Of a DNA stretch of 49,843 nucleotides, positions 7,828-16,152 are shown one piece after another (positions within the stretch are counted from its first letter, which is position 1; each line of letters opens with the position of its first letter). Below the pieces are notes generated by a model. It had not been told where the DNA came from. It did not search any database and was given only the letters and a program-made list of their open reading frames with translations. The translations under genes were made by a program, and so were the position numbers. The DNA comes from an uncultured Granulosicoccaceae bacterium (GTDB lineage Bacteria; Pseudomonadota; Gammaproteobacteria; Granulosicoccales; Granulosicoccaceae). The stretch spans positions 1 to 49,843 of the forward strand of contig CALHOU010000038.1 of the NCBI GenBank assembly GCA_938035945.1, read 5' to 3'.

Positions 7828-8688
7828 TTACGCGAAATTTGCAAGGGCCGTCAGGCGTTTGAATTTTTCTGGTTCATTTTTCTCTAGCTCACCAACGGCA
7901 TTGTGCGCTGAAAGAGATTTAGCCGCATAGTCGCTCGCCTTCCGCGCATCGTTTTTCAATTCGGCTAGCTCGGCTAATTCCTCATAGACAAACGCAATCC
8001 CAAATCCGTTTTCACCAGCTTCGGTTTCTAGCATTTTCAACACAGCTAAGGCCTCGTCATGTTTACCCGCAATTCGCATTACGTGTGCACGATTCCAATC
8101 GGCGATTTTACGCTCATCGATTGCACCGAGTTCGAGTCGGATGGCAGTATCTCTTTCGAAACAGGAAATAGCATCGTCGTACTGACCCGCATCAAAAAAT
8201 GTCCATGCTAAATTGTTCATCAATGGACCTAACCAAGCGCGGGCTTGCGCACTTCCATGTTTTACCAGCTCTTGTGCCTGCTCGACAAGCTTCAAAGCGG
8301 CTTGTGGTTTCTCATCCATAGCTAACATATGCAACGCATCGATCATGAGGTAATCAAGATTTTTAGCGTCGCGCGCTGTTGCAAAAGCGTATTGAAAGGA
8401 TTTTTTCGCCGCGTTGATATCACCTTGATTGCGATATAGCCGGCCTTGTTCAAGCGCGATATGCACGGAGGGAGCGATGGCATCTTTTGGCGCAAGCTTA
8501 ACTGCAGACGCTAATTTTTCTTGAGCCTGCGAAAAACGATTTTGTTTGTTATCGATACGAGCGAGCTGAGTTAATGCGCAAGCGACCGTTTCTTGTTGAT
8601 CGTTTGCCATTGCATCTTTTAATAGGGCTTCAAAATTCTGGCGAGTTTTGTCGAGATCGTTTATATCCCAAAATTGTCTAACATCCAC
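7828..8688 (-). CDS. Tetratricopeptide-repeat protein
   Basis: Soluble 286-residue protein made almost wholly of helical TPR-type repeats. Examples are ALTQLARIDNKQNRFSQAQEKL near residue 38, ALEQGRLYRNQGDINAAKKSF near 78, LMNNLAWTFFDAGQYDDAISCF near 155, and a unit near 195 with MRIAGKHDEALAVLKML. There is no signal peptide or catalytic domain, so a cytoplasmic scaffold role is likely. It is convergent with the 53-residue gene and lies 50 bp after the DUF4159 gene on the same strand; co-transcription is possible. It is not an obvious duplicate of the TPR gene at 6353-7459, because repeat signatures differ. Confidence 0.8.
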   Translation of the reverse strand: MDVRQFWDINDLDKTRQNFEALLKDAMANDQQETVACALTQLARIDNKQNRFSQAQEKLASAVKLAPKDAIAPSVHIALEQGRLYRNQGDINAAKKSFQYAFATARDAKNLDYLMIDALHMLAMDEKPQAALKLVEQAQELVKHGSAQARAWLGPLMNNLAWTFFDAGQYDDAISCFERDTAIRLELGAIDERKIADWNRAHVMRIAGKHDEALAVLKMLETEAGENGFGIAFVYEELAELAELKNDARKASDYAAKSLSAHNAVGELEKNEPEKFKRLTALANFA

Positions 8689-8738
8689 TTCGATTCCTTA
8701 TCAATTGATGAACAGGTTAAGCTAAGAAAAAGCTACTG

Positions 8739-9626
8739 CTAATGCGTTAACGCATACAAAACATAGTTCATTCCAAGACGGTAACCAAGCGATGTCATAT
8801 CAAGCGGATAGTAGGGATCGTCAGCATGTTCCCAAGAATCACCCATGTCCATATTGTAGTTAATCGCCACAATCCATCTATCGTACTCGTCTCTAATGCC
8901 TCGCCATTGGTGTGGCGTGTGAGGCATGCTGACCTCTACGTTTCCTTGACCATCGTTGCTTATGATGTGCCGGCGCCCCGGGATTTGAATGCTTTTATCA
9001 AGGTCATACAGAATACTAATAACGGGGTCGTCCTCTTCAATCTCTTCAATAGTGTAGTTTGGAAGCGCCCTGTGCATAACTTCAGCAAAAGTCTGCCAAC
9101 CCCTTGGACCGTGGACATCGTCAGCTAGTAAAAATCCGCCGCGCAATAAGTATTCGCCCAATCTATTTGCTGACTTGTCATCTATTTGCCATCGTCCAGC
9201 TTGTTGCGCGAATAGCCATGGGTAATCGAACAGTGCTTCGTCGGTAAGTTCTATATGAACACTATCGGCTGCAGGTTCAACAGCGGTGTATCGGTTTAAG
9301 CCTTTAAGAAAGTGCATTTCGGCTTCTGGCCAATCAATGCGCCACCAAGGACGGCCGGGCCCCCAACCGTGATGCATGTTCACTTCAAACACCAGACGAG
9401 CAAGGTGAAATTCGCGTGCTGGGCCGGTAAGTGGTGGGGGATTAACGATGTCGCTACGCGCACCCGAATTAATCGCTTGGACCTTCACAAAGCCCGAAAC
9501 TTCCGCTGGGTGTGCCAGCGAGTACGCCAAGCTGAAGAAAGCAATTACAATCACGCGCCAACCGAACGGGCTGTAGTGATTCGTTCTTATTAAGCCTGTG
9601 CGTGTGCGCTGAAAGATAGGATTCAT
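8739..9626 (-). CDS. DUF4159-family exported protein
   Basis: Protein of 295 residues from ATG 9626. An N-terminal basic stretch and hydrophobic segment (WRVIVIAFFSLAYSLAHPAE, about residues 21-40) look like a signal peptide or membrane anchor. The remainder matches the DUF4159 pattern: FHLARLVFEVNMHHGWGPG, then GRPWWRIDWPEAE, then the Rossmann-like YPWLFAQQAGRWQ and LRGGFLLADDVHGPRGW blocks. Biochemical function of the family is unknown; the fold resembles the glutamine-amidotransferase-like domains seen in gliding and von Willebrand-linked membrane proteins. A GTG at 9665 would extend it 13 residues into a REP-like repeat, so ATG 9626 is preferred. Confidence 0.8.
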   Translation of the reverse strand: MNPIFQRTRTGLIRTNHYSPFGWRVIVIAFFSLAYSLAHPAEVSGFVKVQAINSGARSDIVNPPPLTGPAREFHLARLVFEVNMHHGWGPGRPWWRIDWPEAEMHFLKGLNRYTAVEPAADSVHIELTDEALFDYPWLFAQQAGRWQIDDKSANRLGEYLLRGGFLLADDVHGPRGWQTFAEVMHRALPNYTIEEIEEDDPVISILYDLDKSIQIPGRRHIISNDGQGNVEVSMPHTPHQWRGIRDEYDRWIVAINYNMDMGDSWEHADDPYYPLDMTSLGYRLGMNYVLYALTH

Positions 9627-9660
9627 CCCGTCGTTGCGTATGATCAGGCTATCACATTGC

Positions 9661-9750
9661 ACCACCGTGGTCCGACCCTGGTAAGTTGTTGACTTAAAAG
9701 GGGGAAAGGGGAAATTTGGGTGGTTTTGGGGGCTTAAAACGCGTTTTTGG
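9661..9750. repeat. REP-like repeat family 2, copy B
   Basis: Contains GTGGTCCGACCC (9667-9678), then GTAAGTTGTTGACTTAA and, after a G-rich insert, GGCTTAAAACGCGTTTTT (9731-9748). These are the blocks of copy A in the same order, but with the GGGTCGGACCAC core inverted. AAAACGCGTTTT at 9736-9747 is a perfect palindrome. It fills the gap between the DUF4159 and YegD-like genes. Confidence 0.65.
9700..9732 (+). other. Predicted G-quadruplex motif
   Basis: Four G-tracts of 5, 4, 3 and 5 bases start at 9700, 9708, 9718 and 9728, with loops of 3, 6 and 7 nt. This meets the G3+N1-7 rule. It is the G-rich insert inside repeat copy B. Both flanking genes are on the minus strand, so the G-rich strand is the template and mRNA would be C-rich. 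Confidence 0.5.
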
Positions 9751-9755
9751 GGTGG

Positions 9756-11051
9756 TTATCGATAGCGTAGCTGCGCTTCCATCAGCAACCCGGTACCAAC
9801 GCTTGTGTAAAGGTCACCGACGACTTGCTTCGCGTGTGGAAGGGCGGTGTCGATGCAGGTTTGTATCATGGGCAGCGCAGTCGAACCGCCGGTGGTGAAC
9901 ACAGTATCGATGTCTTTGTGAGTAAGCCCGGCTTGCGTTAGTGCTTCGTCCAGGGTTGCAAATATTTTTTCAATATCTCGCTGCAAGGATTGATTGAGCT
10001 GCTGTTGCGTTAGTATGCAATCAGGAGCGAACACACCTTCGATATCCTTAAACAAAGCTTCCAAATGAATTATCGCTTCGGAAGACCCCGAGAGCTCAAT
10101 TTTCGCTTGTTCCACAAAACCTGCAAGTTGATGCCCCTTTCGATTTGCCAGTAAAGCTAATAGCCGATCGAATTTGGATTTATCACTCACCGTAGCGCGA
10201 AAATCTTTTAAGCCGAGTAAAACGCGTTTGTCGTATAACAAATGAATTTTGTGCCAAGTGGCCAGATCAAAATAGTAATGGCCCGGCATATGTAGCCCAG
10301 GTTTATCCGTTAAAGGCATTCCCATGCCAAACTCAGGCATCACACTATTGACAGAAAGTTGCCGATCGAAATCGGTACCGCCTAAATGTATACCATGGTT
10401 ACCAAGAAAATCCGATTGACGATCTGCTTTTGCGTGTCGTTCTGGAGAGAGGCGTATTAAGGTAAAGTCAGAGGTACCGCCACCGATATCGATAATTAAG
10501 GCAAGCTCTTCTTTACGCACTTGTTGTTCATAGTCCATGGCCGCGGCAATTGGCTCAAACTGAAATGAAATATGCGTAAAGCCTGCTAATCGAGCAATAT
10601 GTGCAAGATGATCTTCAGCCTCTTGGTCTAACTTTTTATCTGTATCGTTAAAATAGACCGGCCGTCCCATAACTACCGATTCAAGTGGTGAAGAATCAGG
10701 GCCCGTGAACGCTTCTGCTTGTGCTTTTAACGAACTGATAAAAAAACTAATGATTTCATCGAAAGAATAAAGACGGTTTTTAACTTGCGTTTTATCACCC
10801 ATAAATGAGCTACCGAGCAAACTTTTCATCGAACGCAGCAGGCGGCCTGGCTCGCCGTTGGTATAGCGAGCTATCGCATGCCTTCCAAAATCAATCTCAT
10901 CGTCTTCAAATCCAAAGAACAGCGCGCTAGGCAAGGTAGTCTGCCATTGCCCCGACAAATCCTGCTCAAGCGGCACCATCGTCTGTTGATTATCGTGCGC
11001 CACACCTATCGTGGAATTAGATGTGCCGAAGTCCAGTCCGCAAATACTCAT
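9756..11051 (-). CDS. yegD: YegD-like Hsp70-family chaperone protein
   Basis: Actin/Hsp70-fold ATPase of 431 residues. It carries phosphate-1 motif GLDFGTSNSTIG (residues 5-16), phosphate-2 motif IDIGGGTSDF (near 190) and adenosine motif TTGGSTALP (near 390). It also shares YegD hallmarks such as VVMGRPVYF, FQFEPIAAAMDYE and GNHGIHLGGTDFD. It ends after the nucleotide-binding domain with no DnaK-type substrate-binding domain, as in E. coli YegD (450 aa). It presumably binds and hydrolyses ATP; client and role are unknown. TTG at 11057 would add two residues; ATG 11051 is chosen. Divergent from dbpA. Confidence 0.88.
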   Translation of the reverse strand: MSICGLDFGTSNSTIGVAHDNQQTMVPLEQDLSGQWQTTLPSALFFGFEDDEIDFGRHAIARYTNGEPGRLLRSMKSLLGSSFMGDKTQVKNRLYSFDEIISFFISSLKAQAEAFTGPDSSPLESVVMGRPVYFNDTDKKLDQEAEDHLAHIARLAGFTHISFQFEPIAAAMDYEQQVRKEELALIIDIGGGTSDFTLIRLSPERHAKADRQSDFLGNHGIHLGGTDFDRQLSVNSVMPEFGMGMPLTDKPGLHMPGHYYFDLATWHKIHLLYDKRVLLGLKDFRATVSDKSKFDRLLALLANRKGHQLAGFVEQAKIELSGSSEAIIHLEALFKDIEGVFAPDCILTQQQLNQSLQRDIEKIFATLDEALTQAGLTHKDIDTVFTTGGSTALPMIQTCIDTALPHAKQVVGDLYTSVGTGLLMEAQLRYR

Positions 11052-11233
11052 GCTCAATCTCTAAACCCGAAAGACTCGGTTTGACGCCGAACCGCGTATC
11101 TTAACGTAAATTTGCGGTGGACAAAACATCGAACGTACACTTAAGATGCAGTTGCTTCAGCGATTACTGTTACCATAGCTGACCGCAGCGTACGGCCGGT
11201 GCGACTCAATTCAACCATGACAAGGTGACTTTC

Positions 11234-12619
11234 TTGAACAGCCCAATCGCCTTCGACGCCTTAGATCTGATCCCCGATTTGCTAAACAACCTGGAATCAC
11301 TCGGGTTGGAAGCGATGACCCCTATCCAGTCGCAAAGCCTACCGTTTATTTTATCTGGGCGAGATGTTATCGCGCAGGGTAAAACAGGCTCAGGTAAAAC
11401 AGCCGCCTTTGGACTAGGCATATTGAATAAGTTAAATGTTAAACAGTTTAGTGTGCAAGCATTGGTTTTATGCCCCACGAGAGAACTTGCAGATCAGGTC
11501 GCTGAAGAAATTCGCAGGCTGGCAAGATCGTTACCCAACGTTAAAGTAGCGACCTTATGTGGCGGTTCACCCGTTCGACTACAAGCAGGGTCGTTAGACA
11601 AAGGTGTACACATTGCAGTTGGCACGCCCGGACGTATAGAAGATCATTTGAAGCGCAACACATTGGATGTATCGCAATTAAATACATTGGTGTTGGATGA
11701 GGCAGATCGTATGTTGCAAATGGGCTTTGAGGAATCACTCAACGCTGTCCTTGCCAAGGTTCCCGACACGCGCCAAACACTGTTGTTGAGCGCAACGTAT
11801 CCGGAAAAAATACAGCAGATCGCCCAGCGCGTAATGCAAAAACCTGAAATGATTGTGGTTGAATCCAATCACAATGATGCAAGCATTGAGCAACACTTTT
11901 ATGATATTCCGGATGGTGAACAACGTACTGACGCATTGCGGTTGTTGTTATTGGAGTATAAACCTGAGTCTGCTCTCGTCTTTTGTGCCACCCGCAACGA
12001 TGTTCGCCATCTGAGCGCTAAGCTGAGTGAGTTCGGCTTTAGTGTTCTTTCGATTCATGGCGAATTAGAACAAAGAGAAAGAGATCAAACGCTAATTCAG
12101 TTTTCAAATAAAAGTGCCATGGTATTAGTGGCAACTGATGTGGCAGCACGTGGATTGGATATCGACTCGCTCGACGTTGTTGTGAATTATCACCTTGGTC
12201 GTGATGTTGAAGACCATGTGCATCGTATTGGCAGAACTGGGCGGGCAGGTGTTAAAGGGCTTGCATGGTCTTTTTATGACAGGCGCGAATTAATCAAATT
12301 AGAACAGATAGAAAATCACTTTGACATAAGTGCTTACAATGCCCAGCTGCCCCCCGCTAGCATTCTGAAGCAACCAGCGCCTCGCGCGGCCATGGTCACG
12401 GTGCAAATAGACGGTGGTAAAAAACAGAAACTGCGCCCTGGCGATATTCTTGGTGCGTTGACAGGCGAGGGTGGTGTCGATGCGCAAAGTGTTGGGAAAA
12501 TTAAAATTGTGAGCAATCGAAGCTATGTCGCGATTACTCGCGAAGCCGTAAAGCCTGCACTCAAAAAACTTGCAACTGGAAAACTAAAAGGTAAGTCGTA
12601 CCGAGCACGTAGTTTATAA
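11234..12619 (+). CDS. dbpA: DbpA, ATP-dependent 23S rRNA-specific DEAD-box helicase
   Basis: DEAD-box helicase of about 461 residues. Motifs in order: the Q motif (MTPIQSQSLP), AQGKTGSGKT (I), PTRELADQ (Ia), TPGR (Ib), DEAD (II), SAT (III), VLVATDVAARGLDI (V) and HRIGRTGRAG (VI). The C-terminal RNA-recognition domain, marked by GGKKQKLRPGDILGALTGE, is diagnostic for DbpA, which binds hairpin 92 of 23S rRNA and helps assemble the large ribosomal subunit. Start choice: AAGGTG at 11222-11227 is well spaced for TTG 11234; GTG 11225 is in frame but overlaps that site and would add three residues. Confidence 0.95.
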   Translation: MNSPIAFDALDLIPDLLNNLESLGLEAMTPIQSQSLPFILSGRDVIAQGKTGSGKTAAFGLGILNKLNVKQFSVQALVLCPTRELADQVAEEIRRLARSLPNVKVATLCGGSPVRLQAGSLDKGVHIAVGTPGRIEDHLKRNTLDVSQLNTLVLDEADRMLQMGFEESLNAVLAKVPDTRQTLLLSATYPEKIQQIAQRVMQKPEMIVVESNHNDASIEQHFYDIPDGEQRTDALRLLLLEYKPESALVFCATRNDVRHLSAKLSEFGFSVLSIHGELEQRERDQTLIQFSNKSAMVLVATDVAARGLDIDSLDVVVNYHLGRDVEDHVHRIGRTGRAGVKGLAWSFYDRRELIKLEQIENHFDISAYNAQLPPASILKQPAPRAAMVTVQIDGGKKQKLRPGDILGALTGEGGVDAQSVGKIKIVSNRSYVAITREAVKPALKKLATGKLKGKSYRARSL

Positions 12620-12759
12620 AACTAAAGGCTTTCACAGCCAATATGCTTTGGCAACAAGTTATGCTTGACGTTGGATGCGCAAACATTGAGTTGCGCCGCA
12701 GTCACAGAGCCTATTTAGTATTTAATATTGTTACATAGCGTCGAATTACACAAATAATA

Positions 12760-12775
12760 AGTGAGCTACATCACA
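12760..12775. promoter_or_regulatory. Candidate CRP-family site upstream of the lipoprotein gene
   Basis: AGTGAGCTACATCACA matches the CRP consensus TGTGA-N6-TCACA at nine of ten specified positions with the right 6-bp spacing. It lies 92 bp before the ATG at 12867. The 12620-12866 interval holds no gene; AT-rich promoter-like sequence surrounds this site. No CRP gene is in the window, so this is a sequence match only. Confidence 0.4.
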
Positions 12776-12866
12776 CTATGCCCATAGCGATTTAATACTC
12801 CCTCTACACAACCGATTGGTTTAAGTATCCCCCAGCGATCGTAGGTTGTATAGAGGTATGCGCGCA

Positions 12867-14336
12867 ATGAAATTAGGTTCCAACACAAGTTTAAGAAAGA
12901 ATTCCAAACACTCCGCTAGCCCACTGTTAATCGGGGCGATGATCTGTTCAGCATTGGCATTAACCGCTTGCGGTAGCGGAGATTCAAGCGAGAGTTTGCC
13001 TGCTTATCAAGGTCAATCTGCCGATGCTATAGCAACTGAAACTCTGCAACGCAACGCATCTGAAGCCACCAATGGAAGCATGGCAACGGCACTTAATAGT
13101 GTTGTGGCGGCTATGAACGGTTCGGCAGCATTGGGCCAGGCATTCAATGTGGTAGGTACTACAGGCAATACGCCGGCGAGTCCGGGTGGAGTGTTCAACG
13201 ATGCATCGCAGGATGGGCCATTGATAAACGCTGAATACGATACGCGAATGCGGACGGAAACAAGCGGAGCATTCGGTGCAACGCTTGGACTATCCGGCGC
13301 AGCTACAGCCACACGTTCGGGCAACAAGATCACCGTAAACCCCGACGAGGCCGCAATATGTTATGAACAAGGTTATTCTTCTCAAAATGCTCAGTGCGAG
13401 CAATTGTTGTCTGATCTCGTAGTCGAAATCAATGCGACATCCGATAAGAGTGGTGACATCACCTACCTGTATCGCAACCGTGCTGTTGCATTGGTAGGCT
13501 ATTCTCCTTTGCACGCAAGCTATGAGTTAAAGCTTGATGGTTTGCACGAGTTCTTGTTGGCTGCGAACCAAATTGGATTGACATCAAGTGAGCTTGCCGA
13601 TTCGATGAATGGCTCGGTTAAATTGGAAGCACGTGTCTTAAATGCAACTGCTGGGTCAGAGGCGGGCAGTGTGATTGTATCCGTTCCACAAGCGGTAAAT
13701 ATAGTTAACTCATCAGCCGGTGCGAACGTGAATTTAGCACCGTCTACACTCATGCAGATGAGCGCAAATGCAGCCACCGGTGATCTTGCGATGGAAGTTA
13801 ACGTAGGTGCATTAGCCCTGGCTTCGCCCAACGAGGAATTGCCTGGTAGTCCATTACAAAAATTGGTCATGAGTGGCCTAACTGCAAAAGCCAGTATCAC
13901 GCAGAATGGTGATCTGCTTACAGTTAGTAATGTCGGTCTTGGAAACGGGCCGTTATCGATGACGGTAGATTCGTTAGAAGCTGTTCGTGCATCAATGGAT
14001 ACCTTTGGTTTTGTTGTGGACGATCGAACGAATAAGTTAGTTTTAAACGGTGATTTGAATTTTTCCATGCTGACGAAAAACATATTTGGTGTAATTGATG
14101 ATTTCGAGTCACATGACGCAACCGCCGACATCAATATACAAGCAGCGTCTGGTACAACGTTTACTGAACTACTCAGTGGCGTGATGCGACTAGATCAAGG
14201 CGGACCGCTGGTTGTTGGATACGATATCTCAGATGGAATATCATCAGCCAATGGAACCGTAAGTGTAGGCGTAGGCCAGTGTTTTGGTGAGTCGTATTCG
14301 TCTGATGCACCAATAGACGTTGTTGGTTGTAACTAA
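12867..14336 (+). CDS. Hypothetical outer-envelope lipoprotein
   Basis: Protein of 489 residues. An unusually long N-region precedes a hydrophobic stretch and the lipobox LTAC, with lipidated Cys35 followed by GSGDSS. Ser at +3 and no Asp at +2 favour the outer membrane. The mature chain is Ala/Ser/Asn/Gly-rich with repeating beta-type segments, low in aromatic residues, and has Cys pairs in ICYEQGYSSQNAQCEQ and near the C-terminus (GQCFGESYSSD, ending GCN); these could form disulfides. I do not recognise a named family. Start: AGAGG at 12852-12856 suits ATG 12867; an in-frame ATG at 12858 and TTG at 12846 are less likely. Single-gene unit. Confidence 0.75.
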   Translation: MKLGSNTSLRKNSKHSASPLLIGAMICSALALTACGSGDSSESLPAYQGQSADAIATETLQRNASEATNGSMATALNSVVAAMNGSAALGQAFNVVGTTGNTPASPGGVFNDASQDGPLINAEYDTRMRTETSGAFGATLGLSGAATATRSGNKITVNPDEAAICYEQGYSSQNAQCEQLLSDLVVEINATSDKSGDITYLYRNRAVALVGYSPLHASYELKLDGLHEFLLAANQIGLTSSELADSMNGSVKLEARVLNATAGSEAGSVIVSVPQAVNIVNSSAGANVNLAPSTLMQMSANAATGDLAMEVNVGALALASPNEELPGSPLQKLVMSGLTAKASITQNGDLLTVSNVGLGNGPLSMTVDSLEAVRASMDTFGFVVDDRTNKLVLNGDLNFSMLTKNIFGVIDDFESHDATADINIQAASGTTFTELLSGVMRLDQGGPLVVGYDISDGISSANGTVSVGVGQCFGESYSSDAPIDVVGCN

Positions 14337-14360
14337 AACACGCAATCTTTGCTAAATTTC

Positions 14361-14384
14361 GGCAGCCCCGACTCATGGGCTGTC
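14361..14384 (+). terminator. Weak hairpin after the lipoprotein gene
   Basis: GGCAGCCC pairs with GGGCTGTC (8 bp, one G-U) around an 8-nt loop, 24 bp after the stop. No T-run follows, so it may only stabilise the mRNA end. Confidence 0.3.
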
Positions 14385-14458
14385 GCAAGTACTCACATCG
14401 TCGTAAGTGCGCGAACCAGTTGTTTGCGCAACTAAAGTTAAGCCATGTCTTCTATTAT

Positions 14459-14474
14459 ACTATTAACGAATAGT
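14459..14474. promoter_or_regulatory. Short inverted repeat upstream of the flavin hydroxylase
   Basis: ACTATT and AATAGT form a 6-bp inverted pair with a 4-bp centre, 23 bp before the ATG at 14498. It differs from the palindrome at 18003-18029, so a separate regulator or chance are both possible. Confidence 0.25.
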
Positions 14475-14497
14475 TTAGTAGACGATACTAGGTAGAC

Positions 14498-16087
14498 ATG
14501 ACTAATTCAATTACTTCCGACATTGCCATTATTGGCGCCGGTCCGGTAGGAACACTGCTAGCAATTCTGGTTGGTAAAACGGGTAAAAAGGTTACCTTGG
14601 TCGAGCGCTGGCCAACGATCTATGATCGACCTCGCGCTGTAACCATGGATCACGAAGTGGCCCGAATTTTGGCCACCTTCGGTATCGATTGCAACAATGA
14701 CCCAGCCTTCCAATACCATGAAGAACTCTATTATTGGAAAAACGCAGATCTAGAAGATCTTCAAATCGTCGACTGGAAAAGCGTTTCCTCATCAAGCTGG
14801 CGAGTAACGTATTGGTTTAATCAACCTGAATTAGAAGAGCGATTACTTGCAATTGCAGCGACTATTCCATCGATTGAATTAATCAGAGGTTTTGAAGCAA
14901 AGTCTTTAGTACAAAATAGCGAACATGTGTCTATTGGGATTCAAGAAACAGAAGAGCTTGTTGGTGCCAATGGCAAATCAAAAACAATAATTGCAAGTTA
15001 TTTGGTGGGTTGCGATGGTGCCAATAGTTTTGTTCGCGACGAATTAAATATTAACGTTATCGACAAAGGGTATTTCTTCGATTGGCTAATCCTGGATATG
15101 ATTCCCGAAGAGAACTATAAAGTCACTCCTGCGCAATGGCAGCTGTGCGATCCTAAGCGTCCAACCACACTCGTGCCCGGTGGTCCTGGTAGGCGCCGCT
15201 GGGAATTTATGGTGCTACCTGGTGAGTCGACTGACGCGATGGCAAGATCTGAAAATGCGTGGAAACTACTTAAACCATGGGGCTTGAATCCAGATAATGC
15301 CGAACTTGAACGCAGCGCAGTCTATCGTTTTCAGGCGCGTTGGGCGGAACAATGGCGCGTTGGCCGTTGTATGATTGCCGGCGACGCCGCTCATCTAATG
15401 CCACCGTTTGCAGGAGAAGGCATGTGTGCAGGTTTCAGAGATGCTGTGGCTTTAAGTTGGAGATTGAATGCCATCATCGAAGACAAACTTGATGACGCGG
15501 TTCTCGACACTTACGAAAGCGAACGAATCCATCATGCGAAACACTACATCGACTTTAGTCAGCAGTTAGGTAATATCATCTGTATAACTGATGAAGCTGA
15601 GGCCAAAGAGCGTGACCGCACAATGATGGCGGAGCTTAAAGCGCGTAACTACGAACCCATCACCGGTGATTTAGTGCACTTAGGTTCTGGGGTTTGGTGT
15701 GAAGATGCGCCTGCAGCAGGAGAACTATCAACCCAAGGTTTTGTGGAAGTGAACGGCGAGCGCGATCGATTCGATCAAATCTTCGGACAAAATTGGATGA
15801 TCGTCGGATTAAACGTTGATCCAACTGATGCGCTTACACTACAGCAGCTAGATACCTTGCAATTTTTGGATGGAAGAACAGTCAAGCTTGGCCAAAAACA
15901 AGATGAGTGTGATGCAATAGATATGGATGGTACTTATGCGACATGGCTTAGTGGTATCGATGCAAATTATTTTATTCTAAGGCCTGATTTCTACGTAGCT
16001 GCAACGGGGAAAACGGCGCAAGAAATTCAACAACGGTTCGACACTGTGTTGAAAAAATTAAATATCTCACCGCACAGCAATGCTTAG
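14498..16087 (+). CDS. MhpA-like FAD-dependent aromatic hydroxylase
   Basis: Flavoprotein monooxygenase of 529 residues in the class-A (PHBH/MhpA) group. It shows the N-terminal FAD motif GAGPVG (residues 13-18), the DG motif GCDGANSFVR (near 172) and the GD motif MIAGDAAHLMPPFAGEG (near 295). A thioredoxin-like C-terminal domain follows, as in 3-(3-hydroxyphenyl)propanoate hydroxylase (about 550 aa). Such enzymes use NAD(P)H and O2 to ortho-hydroxylate a phenolic ring. Its neighbours handle phenylpropenoid CoA chemistry, so a hydroxyphenyl-propanoid or derived benzoate is a likely substrate; the exact one cannot be told. No ring-cleavage dioxygenase is in the window. Confidence 0.85.
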   Translation: MTNSITSDIAIIGAGPVGTLLAILVGKTGKKVTLVERWPTIYDRPRAVTMDHEVARILATFGIDCNNDPAFQYHEELYYWKNADLEDLQIVDWKSVSSSSWRVTYWFNQPELEERLLAIAATIPSIELIRGFEAKSLVQNSEHVSIGIQETEELVGANGKSKTIIASYLVGCDGANSFVRDELNINVIDKGYFFDWLILDMIPEENYKVTPAQWQLCDPKRPTTLVPGGPGRRRWEFMVLPGESTDAMARSENAWKLLKPWGLNPDNAELERSAVYRFQARWAEQWRVGRCMIAGDAAHLMPPFAGEGMCAGFRDAVALSWRLNAIIEDKLDDAVLDTYESERIHHAKHYIDFSQQLGNIICITDEAEAKERDRTMMAELKARNYEPITGDLVHLGSGVWCEDAPAAGELSTQGFVEVNGERDRFDQIFGQNWMIVGLNVDPTDALTLQQLDTLQFLDGRTVKLGQKQDECDAIDMDGTYATWLSGIDANYFILRPDFYVAATGKTAQEIQQRFDTVLKKLNISPHSNA

Positions 16088-16152
16088 TTAGGAATTCAGG
16101 CCGAGAATTGATTAGCGAACTATCTGCTTAGACGATGCGAGGTTGCGAACAT

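Noticed and set aside
13520-14134. 204-residue minus-strand open frame inside the lipoprotein gene
   Set aside because: Antisense shadow of a gene with a clear lipobox and ribosome site.
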